From: an uncultured Oscillospiraceae bacterium
Lineage (GTDB): Bacteria > Bacillota > Clostridia > Oscillospirales > Oscillospiraceae
Reading direction: 5' to 3'
Assembly (NCBI GenBank): GCA_934636655.1
Contig: CAKUAS010000003.1
Span: forward strand, 94,206-158,205
DNA length: 64,000 bases
Shown here: positions 26,500-33,868 of the stretch, in pieces
How positions within the stretch are numbered: the stretch's first letter is position 1
How the letters are laid out: each line of letters begins with the position of its first letter
Made by a program: the position numbers and the translations under genes
The notes under the pieces: model-generated
Databases searched by the model: none
Told to the model about the DNA's origin: nothing
What the model saw: only the letters and a program-made list of their open reading frames with translations

Positions 26500-27408
26500 A
26501 TGAACTATACGGAAGTCACGATAGAATGCAAGAACACAGATGAGGTCTGCGACAGGCTCACGGCCCTCGGCATAGACGGCTTTGTCATCGAAAACGAAGA
26601 CGATTTCAAGGCGTTTTTGGAAAATAACCGCCAGTACTGGGACTATGTCGACACCGAGCTGGAGGAAAGCTATAGGGGCGTTTCGCGCGTAAAATTCTAT
26701 GTCGAGGATAATGACGAAGGTGCAGCTCAGCTCGCCGCAGTCAGGGCGGAGTTTGAGGTAAAAACAGCTCCCGTGTGCGACGCGGATTGGGAAAATAACT
26801 GGAAGCAGTACTATGAGCCGCTCGAGATCGGCGAAAAGCTCCTCGTTGTGCCGGAGTGGATCGACTGTTCCGAGGATGGCAGAGTGCCCCTGCGCCTCGA
26901 TCCCGGTCTTTTATTCGGAACGGGCTCGCACGCGACGACGCGCATATGCCTTTCCGCGCTCGAAAGATACGCGGGAGAAGGCAGGCGCGCGCTCGACCTC
27001 GGATGCGGCAGCGGCATACTCGGCATCGGTGCGCTCGTTCTCGGCAGTGACTTCTGCACCGCCTGCGACATCGACCCCAAAGCGCCCGACACCGTAATGG
27101 AAAACGCGGCGCTAAACGGCATCGGGGAAGACAAAATGAAAGTTTACGCCGGCGATATAATCGGCGACGCAAAGCTTAGAAAAATGCTCGGAACGGGCTA
27201 CGATATCGTGCTTGCGAACATTGTCTCGGACGTGATAATACCCCTCGCGCCGTTCGTGCGCGCGTTCATGGCGCCGGGCGGAGTGTTTATAACCTCCGGC
27301 ATCATCGACGGCCGCGAGGACGAGGTCGCCGCCGCCCTGCGCTCGGCGGGGCTTGAGATAATAGCCCACCACCACGAGGAGGAATGGCATTGTTTCGAGT
27401 GCAGGTGA
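26500..27408 (+). CDS. prmA: Ribosomal protein L11 methyltransferase
   Basis: Trimethylates ribosomal protein L11 using S-adenosylmethionine. The 302-residue protein has an N-terminal L11-recognition domain and a C-terminal Rossmann methyltransferase domain. The SAM loop is LDLGCGSGILGIGAL (about 163-177), preceded by PGLLFGTGSHATTR. The catalytic NIVSDVIIPLAP loop replaces the usual NI(L)ANxxxxL. It is next to hpf and shortly before rsmE, a translation-themed cluster. Confidence 0.92.
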   Translation: MNYTEVTIECKNTDEVCDRLTALGIDGFVIENEDDFKAFLENNRQYWDYVDTELEESYRGVSRVKFYVEDNDEGAAQLAAVRAEFEVKTAPVCDADWENNWKQYYEPLEIGEKLLVVPEWIDCSEDGRVPLRLDPGLLFGTGSHATTRICLSALERYAGEGRRALDLGCGSGILGIGALVLGSDFCTACDIDPKAPDTVMENAALNGIGEDKMKVYAGDIIGDAKLRKMLGTGYDIVLANIVSDVIIPLAPFVRAFMAPGGVFITSGIIDGREDEVAAALRSAGLEIIAHHHEEEWHCFECR

Positions 27409-27433
27409 GGGCTGAGCGCACACAACGAAGTAC

Positions 27434-27472
27434 AAAAAAGACGTACACAGCTTTTGATGTGTACGTCTTTTT
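27434..27472. terminator. Bidirectional terminator after prmA
   Basis: AAAAAAGACGTACACA and its complement TGTGTACGTCTTTTT around an 8-base loop; A- and T-runs flank both sides. Confidence 0.85.
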
Positions 27473-27567
27473 GCTAACTGCATACCACAACATTTTTCTC
27501 TCAATGCTGCGGCATTTTTATAAAAATCGCCTCTCAAATTACTCGGGAGACGGTTTGGTATGGCGGC

Positions 27568-27729
27568 TCACTGCCCGGCGACAAAGCGCACGGCGCAGCT
27601 TTTTTTGCTGCGCTTTATGACGCACAGCTTCTCCTCGCACTTATTTTCAGGAGGCGGCGCGGGGAGCGGGAGCTCCTCATCCTGCGCGGTCACGCGCTGC
27701 CATACGCTTTCAAAATTATCAAATTCCAT
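27568..27729 (-). CDS. Possible small protein, 53 aa, unknown function
   Basis: A short minus-strand reading frame beginning MEFDNFESVWQRVTAQDEE, with a proline-rich middle (LPLPAPPPENK) and a basic cysteine-containing tail. The start ATG at 27729 has GGTGA six bases upstream. The acidic N-terminus FDNFESVWQRV looks like a genuine protein pattern rather than a shadow. The stretch has no competing gene on the other strand, and the rsmE promoter diverges from it. Function unknown; it may equally be a chance frame. Confidence 0.45.
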   Translation of the reverse strand: MEFDNFESVWQRVTAQDEELPLPAPPPENKCEEKLCVIKRSKKSCAVRFVAGQ

Positions 27730-27759
27730 AGACTTCACCGGTGCATTATATGCGTGCTC

Positions 27760-27788
27760 TTGAAAAAATGTCAGCGGTGTGAGATAAT
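27760..27788 (+). promoter_or_regulatory. Sigma-A promoter for rsmE
   Basis: TTGAAA, 17 bases, GATAAT, 30 bases before the start codon. Confidence 0.6.
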
Positions 27789-27817
27789 AAAAAACACATT
27801 TTTGCGAGGTGTTTATC

Positions 27818-28555
27818 ATGCCCAGATTTTTTGCGCTTGGAACAAATCTGCTCGGCGGCAGAGCGATCATCCGCGGCCGCGATGCAGAGCATATAAAGGT
27901 GCTTCGCCTGCGCCCGGGTGAGGAGATGACGATCTGCGACGGCAAGGGTACGGACTATAAGTGCCGCCTCGTTCGCTCGGATAAGGATGAAGCAGAGGCC
28001 GAGATCATCGAGGTCGTCGAATGCGCGGCCGAGCCCACGGTGTCGGTGCGTGTACTGTGCGGTCTGCCCAAGGGAGACAAGACCGATTATATCATCCAAA
28101 AATGCGTCGAGGCCGGCGCGCATGAGATATGCTTTTTCCGCTGCGAGCGCGTCGTGCAGCGCACCGAGGGCGTCACGAAAAAACTCGAGCGCTGGAACAG
28201 GATAAGCGAGGAGGCCGCAAAGCAGTCCGGGCGCGGCATCATCCCGGAGGTGTGCTGGCTTGATACTTATGTCGAAGCGCTGGACGCCGCAAAACAGCAG
28301 GAGGCGGCATTTTTTATGTACGAGACTGGTGAGCGCGAAGGACTTCGCACGGCGCTCAAGGGTGCGGAGAAGCTCGGTTCGGCCGCGATAATCACGGGTC
28401 CAGAGGGCGGCTTTGAGCCCTATGAGGCCGACATGGCGCGTAAGGTCGGCATGCATGTGTGCGCCATGGGCGCACGCATCCTACGATGCGAGACGGCCCC
28501 CGTCGTCGCCCTCACGGCGCTGATGTACGAAAGCGATAATTTAGAGGCGAATTGA
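27818..28555 (+). CDS. rsmE: 16S rRNA (uracil1498-N3)-methyltransferase
   Basis: Methylates U1498 of 16S rRNA. This 245-residue SPOUT-class (trefoil-knot) enzyme has the N-terminal PUA-like RNA-binding domain (HIKVLRLRPGEEMTICDGKG). C-terminal knot motifs are ITGPEGGFEPYEADMA and the closing ILRCETAPVVAL. The start is placed at ATG 27818, after GCGAGGTG; a GTG three codons earlier overlaps the SD. It has its own promoter, divergent from a small minus-strand frame. Confidence 0.93.
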   Translation: MPRFFALGTNLLGGRAIIRGRDAEHIKVLRLRPGEEMTICDGKGTDYKCRLVRSDKDEAEAEIIEVVECAAEPTVSVRVLCGLPKGDKTDYIIQKCVEAGAHEICFFRCERVVQRTEGVTKKLERWNRISEEAAKQSGRGIIPEVCWLDTYVEALDAAKQQEAAFFMYETGEREGLRTALKGAEKLGSAAIITGPEGGFEPYEADMARKVGMHVCAMGARILRCETAPVVALTALMYESDNLEAN

Positions 28556-28632
28556 CGCTGCTGCGGATTTGAATTACACCTCATCCGTCGGCGCAGCGCA
28601 AAAACGGTTTTGTCGGAACAAAAATCAATATC

Positions 28633-28660
28633 GTAGGGGCGGGCATTGCCCGCCCGTTTT
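28633..28660. repeat. GTAGGGGCG palindromic repeat, copy 1 (also a terminator)
   Basis: GTAGGGGCGGGCATTGCCCG-type hairpin followed by CCGTTTTTATGG, so it can terminate rsmE. The same GTAGGGGCG..CATTG..CGCCC frame recurs at 30565 and 30617. An ACGGTTTTGTCGG motif 17 bases upstream recurs beside the 30.6-kb copies. Confidence 0.75.
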
Positions 28661-28797
28661 TATGGTTTCCTCTGCGGCCTCCGGTCGGGCTGATGTATAA
28701 TTGTATCGACATAGCCTAAAATCGCCACTAAAAAACGGAACATTTAGTTTTTGCTGTCGTCAGATTATCAAACGAAAAATCAAGGGAGGCGGCAAAA

Positions 28798-29559
28798 ATG
28801 AAGAAGCACATCCCGACCGTGTTGGCAGTCATTGCGGCACTTGCGATAACCGTTATCGCTCTGGGCGCGGCAAACGCGCAGGAGGGGCAGTCCCTTGTGC
28901 CCACGGAACTCACGCAGACGCTCGGCGACGGGTGGACAAGGCCGCTGGGCGAGGACTCGGCGTATGAGGACATGCTGAAAACCGAGCTCACATCGGAAAA
29001 GTCGGATAAGTATCTGTATCTGTTCGAGTCGGGCAGCGGCGAGCTCAAGGCCGTGATGCTCACGGACAATGCAGTGCAGATGAAAAGCCCAGTTTCGGAA
29101 AGCGCGGCGACCGAGGCGGCGCAGAAGATAGTGTCTGCGGCGTTTCCGTGCATGGATCTCGGCAGCTTTGACGCAAACCGCTATACCGGCAGCGGCTGGA
29201 CGGTCGAGTTGAGGGAAAAACTTGCCGACGATCTGTACGGTGGCAGAAAAATCGCAGTTACGCTCAGCGAGGGCGGCGAACTCGAGACTTTAGTGCGCAC
29301 GGATACAGACACCGGCGACTGGCAGAGTGCGGCAAGCAGTGTGATAAGCCGCGAAAAGGCGGCGGAGCTTGCTGTCGCTGCAATAGACGGCGATGCGGAA
29401 AACGCAGAAGTTTCGGCATACAAAGAAGTGTGCACCGACGGCATCATATGGCAGGTGGATATTGCGAACGTCGATATCGGCAATGGCTTCACGGTCACAT
29501 ATTTCGTCACCCTCAACGCCCTGACGGGAGAAGTGATCTTAGTCGACATGACACGTTAG
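28798..29559 (+). CDS. Secreted or membrane-tethered protein with PepSY-like repeats
   Basis: 253 residues. The N-terminus is a signal peptide or anchor (MKKHIPTVLAVIAALAITVIALGAANAQ). The mature part has two alpha/beta units, each with a helix such as SESAATEAAQKIVSAA or SREKAAELAVAAIDG followed by strands. It ends in VTYFVTLNALTGEVILVDM, a typical close of PepSY-type domains. Such domains are linked to peptidase inhibition or surface sensing; the specific function is unknown. It is monocistronic with AGGGAGGCGG as ribosome binding site and a terminator behind. Confidence 0.78.
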   Translation: MKKHIPTVLAVIAALAITVIALGAANAQEGQSLVPTELTQTLGDGWTRPLGEDSAYEDMLKTELTSEKSDKYLYLFESGSGELKAVMLTDNAVQMKSPVSESAATEAAQKIVSAAFPCMDLGSFDANRYTGSGWTVELREKLADDLYGGRKIAVTLSEGGELETLVRTDTDTGDWQSAASSVISREKAAELAVAAIDGDAENAEVSAYKEVCTDGIIWQVDIANVDIGNGFTVTYFVTLNALTGEVILVDMTR

Positions 29560-29574
29560 TTAAGCTGCACTGAA

Positions 29575-29609
29575 GAAAGCAGGCGAGCATTGCTCGCCTG
29601 CTTTCTTTC
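29575..29609. terminator. Bidirectional terminator (perfect palindrome)
   Basis: GAAAGCAGGCGAGCA / TGCTCGCCTGCTTTC with a single central base, then TTTCA. Its centre GGCGAGCATTGCTCGCC resembles the centre of the GTAGGGGCG repeats. Confidence 0.8.
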
Positions 29610-29760
29610 ATTTGCCCTCAAGGTACATGTTTTCGGTTTTGCTCAGCGCGGCCTGAAGCGTCGCGGCAACCTGCGCCGCATCGGCATTTTGTTCGAGCAG
29701 CTCCAGCGCCGTGTCGATCGCGCCGCACAAAACGGCGTACATTTTTTCGTACTCGATCAT
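29608..29760 (-). CDS. Small helical protein, 50 aa, unknown function
   Basis: Begins MIEYEKMYAVLCGAIDTALE and continues as one amphipathic helix with LLEQNADAAQVAATLQAAL, ending MYLEGK. The pattern YEKMY...I..AL..LEQ...A...L..A...TE.MYLE resembles short cytosolic proteins common in Clostridia; the family has no assigned function that I know. The start could also be the ATG four codons upstream (29772). It is convergent with the PepSY-like gene. Confidence 0.6.
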   Translation of the reverse strand: MIEYEKMYAVLCGAIDTALELLEQNADAAQVAATLQAALSKTENMYLEGK

Positions 29761-29830
29761 TTTTCTCGCCATCCGTATATATGTTTTCACCACAGCACAC
29801 CGAGGGGGAGTGCCCCCCGGCGGCTGGGTG

Positions 29831-29870
29831 AAAAACAAAAACGCTGTGCAGGACAGAGCCTACACAGCGT
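29831..29870 (-). terminator. Minus-strand terminator hairpin upstream of the 50-aa gene
   Basis: Read on the minus strand: ACGCTGTG, a loop containing AGG..CCT, CACAGCGT, then TTTTTGTTTTT. There is no protein gene to its right on this strand for a kilobase, so it should end an unannotated minus-strand RNA from the 29.87-30.06 kb region. Confidence 0.55.
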
Positions 29871-29922
29871 AAGAGACTAATCTTATGCAACACGGCGCAG
29901 ACGTATGACGGCAAAGCCGTGC

Positions 29923-29951
29923 TTGCAAGAAGCGCGGGGATGTCGTATAAT
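29923..29951 (+). promoter_or_regulatory. Sigma-A promoter of a probable small RNA
   Basis: TTGCAA, exactly 17 bases, perfect TATAAT. There is no start codon in the 90 bases that follow, up to an intrinsic terminator. Confidence 0.7.
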
Positions 29952-29957
29952 ACGAGT

Positions 29958-30052
29958 GCGGTGCGGCCGTAGGGCCGTTGTGTAGGTGGTTGTGTCACCT
30001 GCGCAGGCATTCGGGTGTGGGACCGCCCGAATGCTGCCGCATTTTTGTTTTT
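29958..30052 (+). ncRNA. Probable structured small RNA, about 90 nt, family not recognised
   Basis: It begins about seven bases after a perfect -10 box. The sequence folds into three successive hairpins. These are CGGCC/GGCCG (around 29965-29978), AGGTG/CACCT (around 29984-30000) and GCATTCGGG/CCCGAATGC (30007-30034). An outer stem, GCGG near 29958, pairs with CCGC near 30038, and ATTTTTG follows as a terminator tail. It does not carry the SRP core, tmRNA, RNase P or a riboswitch core that I can identify. It could be a trans-acting sRNA or a leader attenuator for the gene at 30149. Confidence 0.55.
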
Positions 30053-30148
30053 CGTGTAGATTATAGCAAGATTTTGCCTCGGTTGCAATAGGGTGCTCAA
30101 AATTTTGCACGCTGCGCTGAGCTTCGCCGCGCCGTGGAGGTAAATAGA

Positions 30149-30439
30149 ATGAAAGAGATGGATTGCGTTGAGGTTATAGTTGAGAAGGAAGAATACGCGG
30201 AGGAAGGCGTTCACAAGGGAATGCAGGGCTGGATATGCTACGATGTGTTCTGCAACGGCACATGGCTCGTAAACTTTCCGCAATATGGTGAAAAGGACGA
30301 TATTGCGACTCTGAGCATAAGGGAAGAAGATATGATCTTATTGCCGGATGGAATGGATGCACGGATAAACGAACGGATAAAGGCCAAGTTCGACGCGGAG
30401 GGAGAGGCCGCGGAGGATTTGGACGGATATAAGCTGTAA
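30149..30439 (+). CDS. Small conserved-looking protein, 96 aa (DUF4926-like barrel)
   Basis: Begins MKEMDCVEVIVEKEEYAEEG after a strong GGAGGT site eight bases upstream; a GTG at 30134 is part of that SD region. The first 60 residues look like a small SH3-type barrel (V.V.KE.YAEEGVHKGMQGWI followed by WLVNFPQYG and D.ATLSI.E.DM), similar to DUF4926 proteins. The last 35 form a charged helix (RINERIKAKFDAEGEAAEDL). Cytosolic, function unknown. Confidence 0.7.
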   Translation: MKEMDCVEVIVEKEEYAEEGVHKGMQGWICYDVFCNGTWLVNFPQYGEKDDIATLSIREEDMILLPDGMDARINERIKAKFDAEGEAAEDLDGYKL

Positions 30440-30445
30440 ATGAGT

Positions 30446-30489
30446 AAAAAACTCAAAGACCGAGGTGTGGCCTCGGTCTTTGAGTTTTT
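30446..30489. terminator. Strong bidirectional terminator
   Basis: AAAAACTCAAAGACCGAGG and its full complement ending in TTTTT, loop TGTGG. Confidence 0.9.
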
Positions 30490-30564
30490 AGTGGCGGATT
30501 CACATTGTACCGATACATCTTTTGAGTCAGCTCGACCGGAGGGTGCGGAGGAAACCGTAAAAAA

Positions 30565-30588
30565 CGGGCGAGCAATGCTCGCCCCTAC
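30565..30588. repeat. GTAGGGGCG palindromic repeat, copy 2 (inverted)
   Basis: CGGGCGAGCAATGCTCGCCC followed by CTAC, the reverse orientation of the GTAGGGGCG motif. It is preceded by the A-run AAAAAC. Confidence 0.75.
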
Positions 30589-30616
30589 AGGCATAGTCGG
30601 CACAAAAACCTATAGT

Positions 30617-30639
30617 GTAGGGGCGACCATTGGTCGCCC
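30617..30639. repeat. GTAGGGGCG palindromic repeat, copy 3
   Basis: GTAGGGGCGACCATTGGTCG then CCC, 28 bases after copy 2 and in the opposite direction. The central bases differ between copies, yet the hairpin pairing is kept in each (GAC/GTC, GAG/CTC, GGG/CCC). Confidence 0.75.
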
Positions 30640-30645
30640 TCTGTA

Positions 30646-30780
30646 ACGGTTTTGCCAGAAGTTTCGACACCGGGCTGACGCAATATGCACCGTACTTGCG
30701 GGAAGCGGCAGTTTCACGGTTTCGTCGGCGGCTTCGATACCGGGCTACCGCAATCACCGTATCGGCAGGTGCGTCAAAGC
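30646..30780. repeat. Degenerate tandem direct repeat, about 70-bp unit
   Basis: Two units align: ACGGTTTTGCCAGAAG..TTCGACACCGGGCTGACG and ACGGTTTCGTCGGCGG..TTCGATACCGGGCTACCG, each followed by CAAT and CACCGTA. Non-coding, between a terminator and the DUF2804 gene. The remainder of the 30,490-30,790 interval shows no gene. Confidence 0.6.
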
Positions 30781-30792
30781 GCCTCTAAAAAA

Positions 30793-31821
30793 TCACCATT
30801 TGTTTGAGACTTTTTCGGCGAAGCCGGGGAAGTCTTTTATTTCAATGACCTTGCCGTCGTCAAGGATCGCTTTGCCGGTGAACAGGCCGAACACCTGATG
30901 CTGATCGCTCTTTATGAGGCCGACATCGGTGCAGGACGCGCGGTCGAGTACGGGTCGGAAGTCCATCTCAAACCTGCCGTCGTCCGAGGTGAAGGTCCAG
31001 GGCTCCATGAAAGCATTCTCGTTTCCGGGGATGTTGAACTTGACCTGGCTGAGCTTGTGGGCTTTGCCGTTATAGAACAGCATGTTCTCGCTTGCGGCGG
31101 AGGTGTTGCCGAAGCCGTAGCCGATGTTCCAGCCGAAGGGCACGCCGTCAACGGCGCCGGAGGCCGAGCCCCAGTACCATGTATTTTTGTAAGTCCACAC
31201 GCCGCGTCCCCAGTCGAGCACCGCGAAGCTGTCCTCGGGATCGAAAACATAGGTGTGCTCATCATAGGTCACCTCGCCGCGGGCGCGCAGACAGTTTATT
31301 TTCTGGTTGTAGTAGAAATGTCCGGGCTTGTCGAATGGGGTCGCGATGACCATGCTCTCTTCGGGCTCGTCAAACAGCTCGACCTTGGCGTACAGCGAGC
31401 CTGCCGGGCCGAAGCGCTTCATCTGCGCGATGAGCGTGCGCACGCCCGAACCGTCGTTTTTAAAGTAGATGCTGTAGTTTTTGCCGATAGCGGTCGTGTC
31501 GCCGGTCTTGCTCGTCTCGGGCAGCTTGCGCTTGCCGAGCGGCATGAAGCACATGGGGCTCGTCGTGATCTCCCAGCCCTCCTCAAAGTTGAGGAGGCTT
31601 ATCGAATCAAGACCCATGTAGCCGTTATCGTCGATGGTGAGAGCAAGGGCAAAGCGGCCGTTGTTGATGAGATAGTAGTCCCATTCCTTTATGCGCATGG
31701 GGCTTGCCTTGATGTCCGCGCGGCGGTAAACCGGCAGCAGCTTTTTGGCGTAGCCGGGTTCTGTGAGCTCGCCCTGAGCGTTGAGCAGGGGTATCTCACG
31801 GGTTATCTCGTGCTGATCCAT
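30793..31821 (-). CDS. DUF2804 domain-containing protein
   Basis: A 342-residue soluble protein matching the DUF2804 family from end to end. It opens with EITREIPLLNAQGELTEPGYAK, has WGRGVWTYKNTWYWGSASG in the middle and DGRFEMDFRPVLDRA near the end. Predicted all-beta, without signal peptide. The family has no established enzyme function. It lies three bases after the DnaI-like gene on the same strand, so it is probably co-transcribed with the primosome genes without an obvious functional link. Confidence 0.85.
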   Translation of the reverse strand: MDQHEITREIPLLNAQGELTEPGYAKKLLPVYRRADIKASPMRIKEWDYYLINNGRFALALTIDDNGYMGLDSISLLNFEEGWEITTSPMCFMPLGKRKLPETSKTGDTTAIGKNYSIYFKNDGSGVRTLIAQMKRFGPAGSLYAKVELFDEPEESMVIATPFDKPGHFYYNQKINCLRARGEVTYDEHTYVFDPEDSFAVLDWGRGVWTYKNTWYWGSASGAVDGVPFGWNIGYGFGNTSAASENMLFYNGKAHKLSQVKFNIPGNENAFMEPWTFTSDDGRFEMDFRPVLDRASCTDVGLIKSDQHQVFGLFTGKAILDDGKVIEIKDFPGFAEKVSNKW

Positions 31822-31823
31822 TC

Positions 31824-32795
31824 CTACATCTCCTTTTTTATCATTCGTATATCCGTTCCGGCAAACGGGAGCTTGAGAAACTCGCCGTCGATCCTCGAGC
31901 AGATCTGCGGAGTGTATCGGCGCGCAAGCTCCGCGTCGGTCAGATTCGTGCTGATGATGGTCTTTTTGCCCTCGACAAGGCGCGTGTTTATAAGCGTGTA
32001 CAGCGCAGAGATGCTGATTTGCGTGAGCATCTCCGTGCCCAGATCATCGAGGATCATGAGCTCGCACTCGAGCATGCGTTCGACACGGATTGCCGCTTTT
32101 TCGGCCGCTTCGGCATCACGGGCGAATTTTTTCATCTCGAAGGCTTCGAGGGCGCTCGCCGCCGTATCGTAACACACCGAGTGGCCGTTGTGCGCGACTA
32201 CGCGCGCTATGCAGGCTGACAGAAAGGTTTTGCCCAGACCCGTGCCGCCTTGAAACAGCAGATTCATCGAACAATCGGAGAAGCTTGCGGCGTACTCGCG
32301 GCAGGTCTCGAAAACAATGCTCATCGCCTCGCTCGCCTCGCCGTAGAGACTGAGATCGAAGTTTTCAAAGCGCTCATCGCTGTTTTTGAGAAGCGTACTG
32401 AGTTCCGAGGTGAGCTGTCTGTTATATTCCTCTGTGAGGCAGGAACACATAGTGCTTCCGATAAAGCCGGTGTCCTTGCATTTAGGGCAGGAGTAGATAT
32501 CCTCGAGATAGTCCGCGGGGTAGCCGTGAGAATGCAGAAGCTCCGCTTTTTTTGCCTGAAGCGCGAGGCTTTCGTCCTCCAGTGCCTTGAGAGCGTTCGA
32601 GAGGTCCGCGCTGCGCTTTATCGTGAGCCCCACAAGCTCGGACATCTGCGTGCGCAGGCGCGCGTCGATGCGGCTTATCTCGGGTATCTGCGCATATATC
32701 TTCTCCTGCCTGAGATAATGTTCGGCGACGTTTTCCACGTGCCTGTGTCCTATCTGTTCTCTGGCGCGCGCCAGAATTTTTCCGTCCAGTGCCAT
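31824..32795 (-). CDS. DnaC/DnaI-type ATPase, probable helicase loader
   Basis: A 323-residue AAA+ ATPase. The N-terminal 130 residues are helical and hold a zinc-binding CPKCKDTGF...CSC motif (Cys103, 106, 117, 119), as in DnaI-type loaders. The Walker A is GGTGLGKT (183-190) and the Walker B is LMILDDLG (247-253). It should load the replicative helicase at forks together with the adjacent DnaD protein, which ends only three bases upstream on the same strand. Confidence 0.88.
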   Translation of the reverse strand: MALDGKILARAREQIGHRHVENVAEHYLRQEKIYAQIPEISRIDARLRTQMSELVGLTIKRSADLSNALKALEDESLALQAKKAELLHSHGYPADYLEDIYSCPKCKDTGFIGSTMCSCLTEEYNRQLTSELSTLLKNSDERFENFDLSLYGEASEAMSIVFETCREYAASFSDCSMNLLFQGGTGLGKTFLSACIARVVAHNGHSVCYDTAASALEAFEMKKFARDAEAAEKAAIRVERMLECELMILDDLGTEMLTQISISALYTLINTRLVEGKKTIISTNLTDAELARRYTPQICSRIDGEFLKLPFAGTDIRMIKKEM

Positions 32796-32798
32796 TGT

Positions 32799-33731
32799 TT
32801 AACCGTTTTTAACCTTTTCGTATATTGAACGCAGACGCTTGAGGTCGTCACCCGAAACGTTGCTGCGATGCTGATTTTCCGCTTTGACGGCGGATGCCGG
32901 ACCGCGATTGTCGCGCTCGGCGACATCGGCGGCGGTGTGTATGCCTTTTTCATGCCATGAGAGCATGATCTTGTTCATGTATCCCCATTTGAGAGCGCCG
33001 GTGTTCGTCACCGTGCGGTCGTATGCAATGAGTATTGCTTCGTTGTCAAACCCCATCTCAAACCACGAGAGCATGTACTTGCGCTCGGTCGGCGTAAGCA
33101 CACGTGAGCCCAGTCCCATGGAGTTTTTTATCTCGCCCGCGCGCGAGCGCTTCTCGGCCTGTGTGCGGATATATTCGTCGGCCTGTTCAATGGTGATGAT
33201 CTCTTTATTTGCCCATGAGTAGGCTTCCTTTTCGATGCTACGCATGGACGGCAGCCTGCCCGGACCGTATTTTTCCGCAAATACGTCGATGCAGTAGCCT
33301 ATGAGCATGAATATGACGTCGGCAGGGATGGCGAGATAATCGTAGATGCCGAACAGTGTTTTGAGATCGGCTGTCGATAGTGCCCTTCCGAGCTTGTGCT
33401 GCGCCTGAGCAATGACGGCCTGAAAGCCGCTGTCGGACTTCGAGCGGCGCACGATATCCTCCGAGGTGTACTCCGGAAGCTCTTCGGCGGGTGGGAGCTT
33501 CTGCTCGGCCGCGGCCTGTGCCGCGGGGCGCGCAAGAGACATGCGGCATAGCTTCTCGTAGGCGTTTTTTATCTCCGAGCCCGTGCGGCAAAGCTCACGC
33601 GCGGCGGCGTCGGCATCAAACTCTCCGTGCCTGCAAAGCCAGATATAAAGCAGCGCAACATCGCCGTCATGGGCGGCGATAAGCTTGTCCGCGGCGCTGC
33701 GGGGTATTGAATTTTGCTCTGCTGCGGGCAT
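32799..33731 (-). CDS. DnaD-domain replication initiation/restart protein
   Basis: A 310-residue protein of the DnaD/DnaB-like primosome family. Two DnaD (DDBH2) domains are suggested. The first, around residues 110-190, includes ALSTADLKTLFGIYDYLAIP. The second, around 210-275, includes LTPTERKYMLSWFEMGFD and the conserved K.GYMNKIMLSWHEKGI, corresponding to the YxxxI DNA-binding motif region. The start is set at the ATG at 33731, which has AGGTGG six bases before it; an ATG six codons upstream lies within that SD context. Forms an operon with the helicase loader and DUF2804 genes. Confidence 0.85.
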   Translation of the reverse strand: MPAAEQNSIPRSAADKLIAAHDGDVALLYIWLCRHGEFDADAAARELCRTGSEIKNAYEKLCRMSLARPAAQAAAEQKLPPAEELPEYTSEDIVRRSKSDSGFQAVIAQAQHKLGRALSTADLKTLFGIYDYLAIPADVIFMLIGYCIDVFAEKYGPGRLPSMRSIEKEAYSWANKEIITIEQADEYIRTQAEKRSRAGEIKNSMGLGSRVLTPTERKYMLSWFEMGFDNEAILIAYDRTVTNTGALKWGYMNKIMLSWHEKGIHTAADVAERDNRGPASAVKAENQHRSNVSGDDLKRLRSIYEKVKNG

Positions 33732-33802
33732 GGCGATCCACCTGTTCATTCAAAGTTTACACAAAGCACTTTAACAAGAGGGATTATATCATTAAAATTA
33801 AC

Positions 33803-33832
33803 TTGTAGCAATAGCCATGTTTGTGGTATAAT
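33803..33832 (+). promoter_or_regulatory. Promoter for the U32-maf-mre operon
   Basis: TTGTAG, 18 bases, then extended -10 TGGTATAAT; the start codon is at 33869. Confidence 0.6.
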
Positions 33833-33868
33833 TCATTGATTAATGTAAAATGCCAGAGGTATGGATAT

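Noticed and set aside
29958..30052. Considered as the small signal recognition particle RNA
   Set aside because: The conserved apical loop (GGAA tetraloop with the AGCAGCC strand) is absent.
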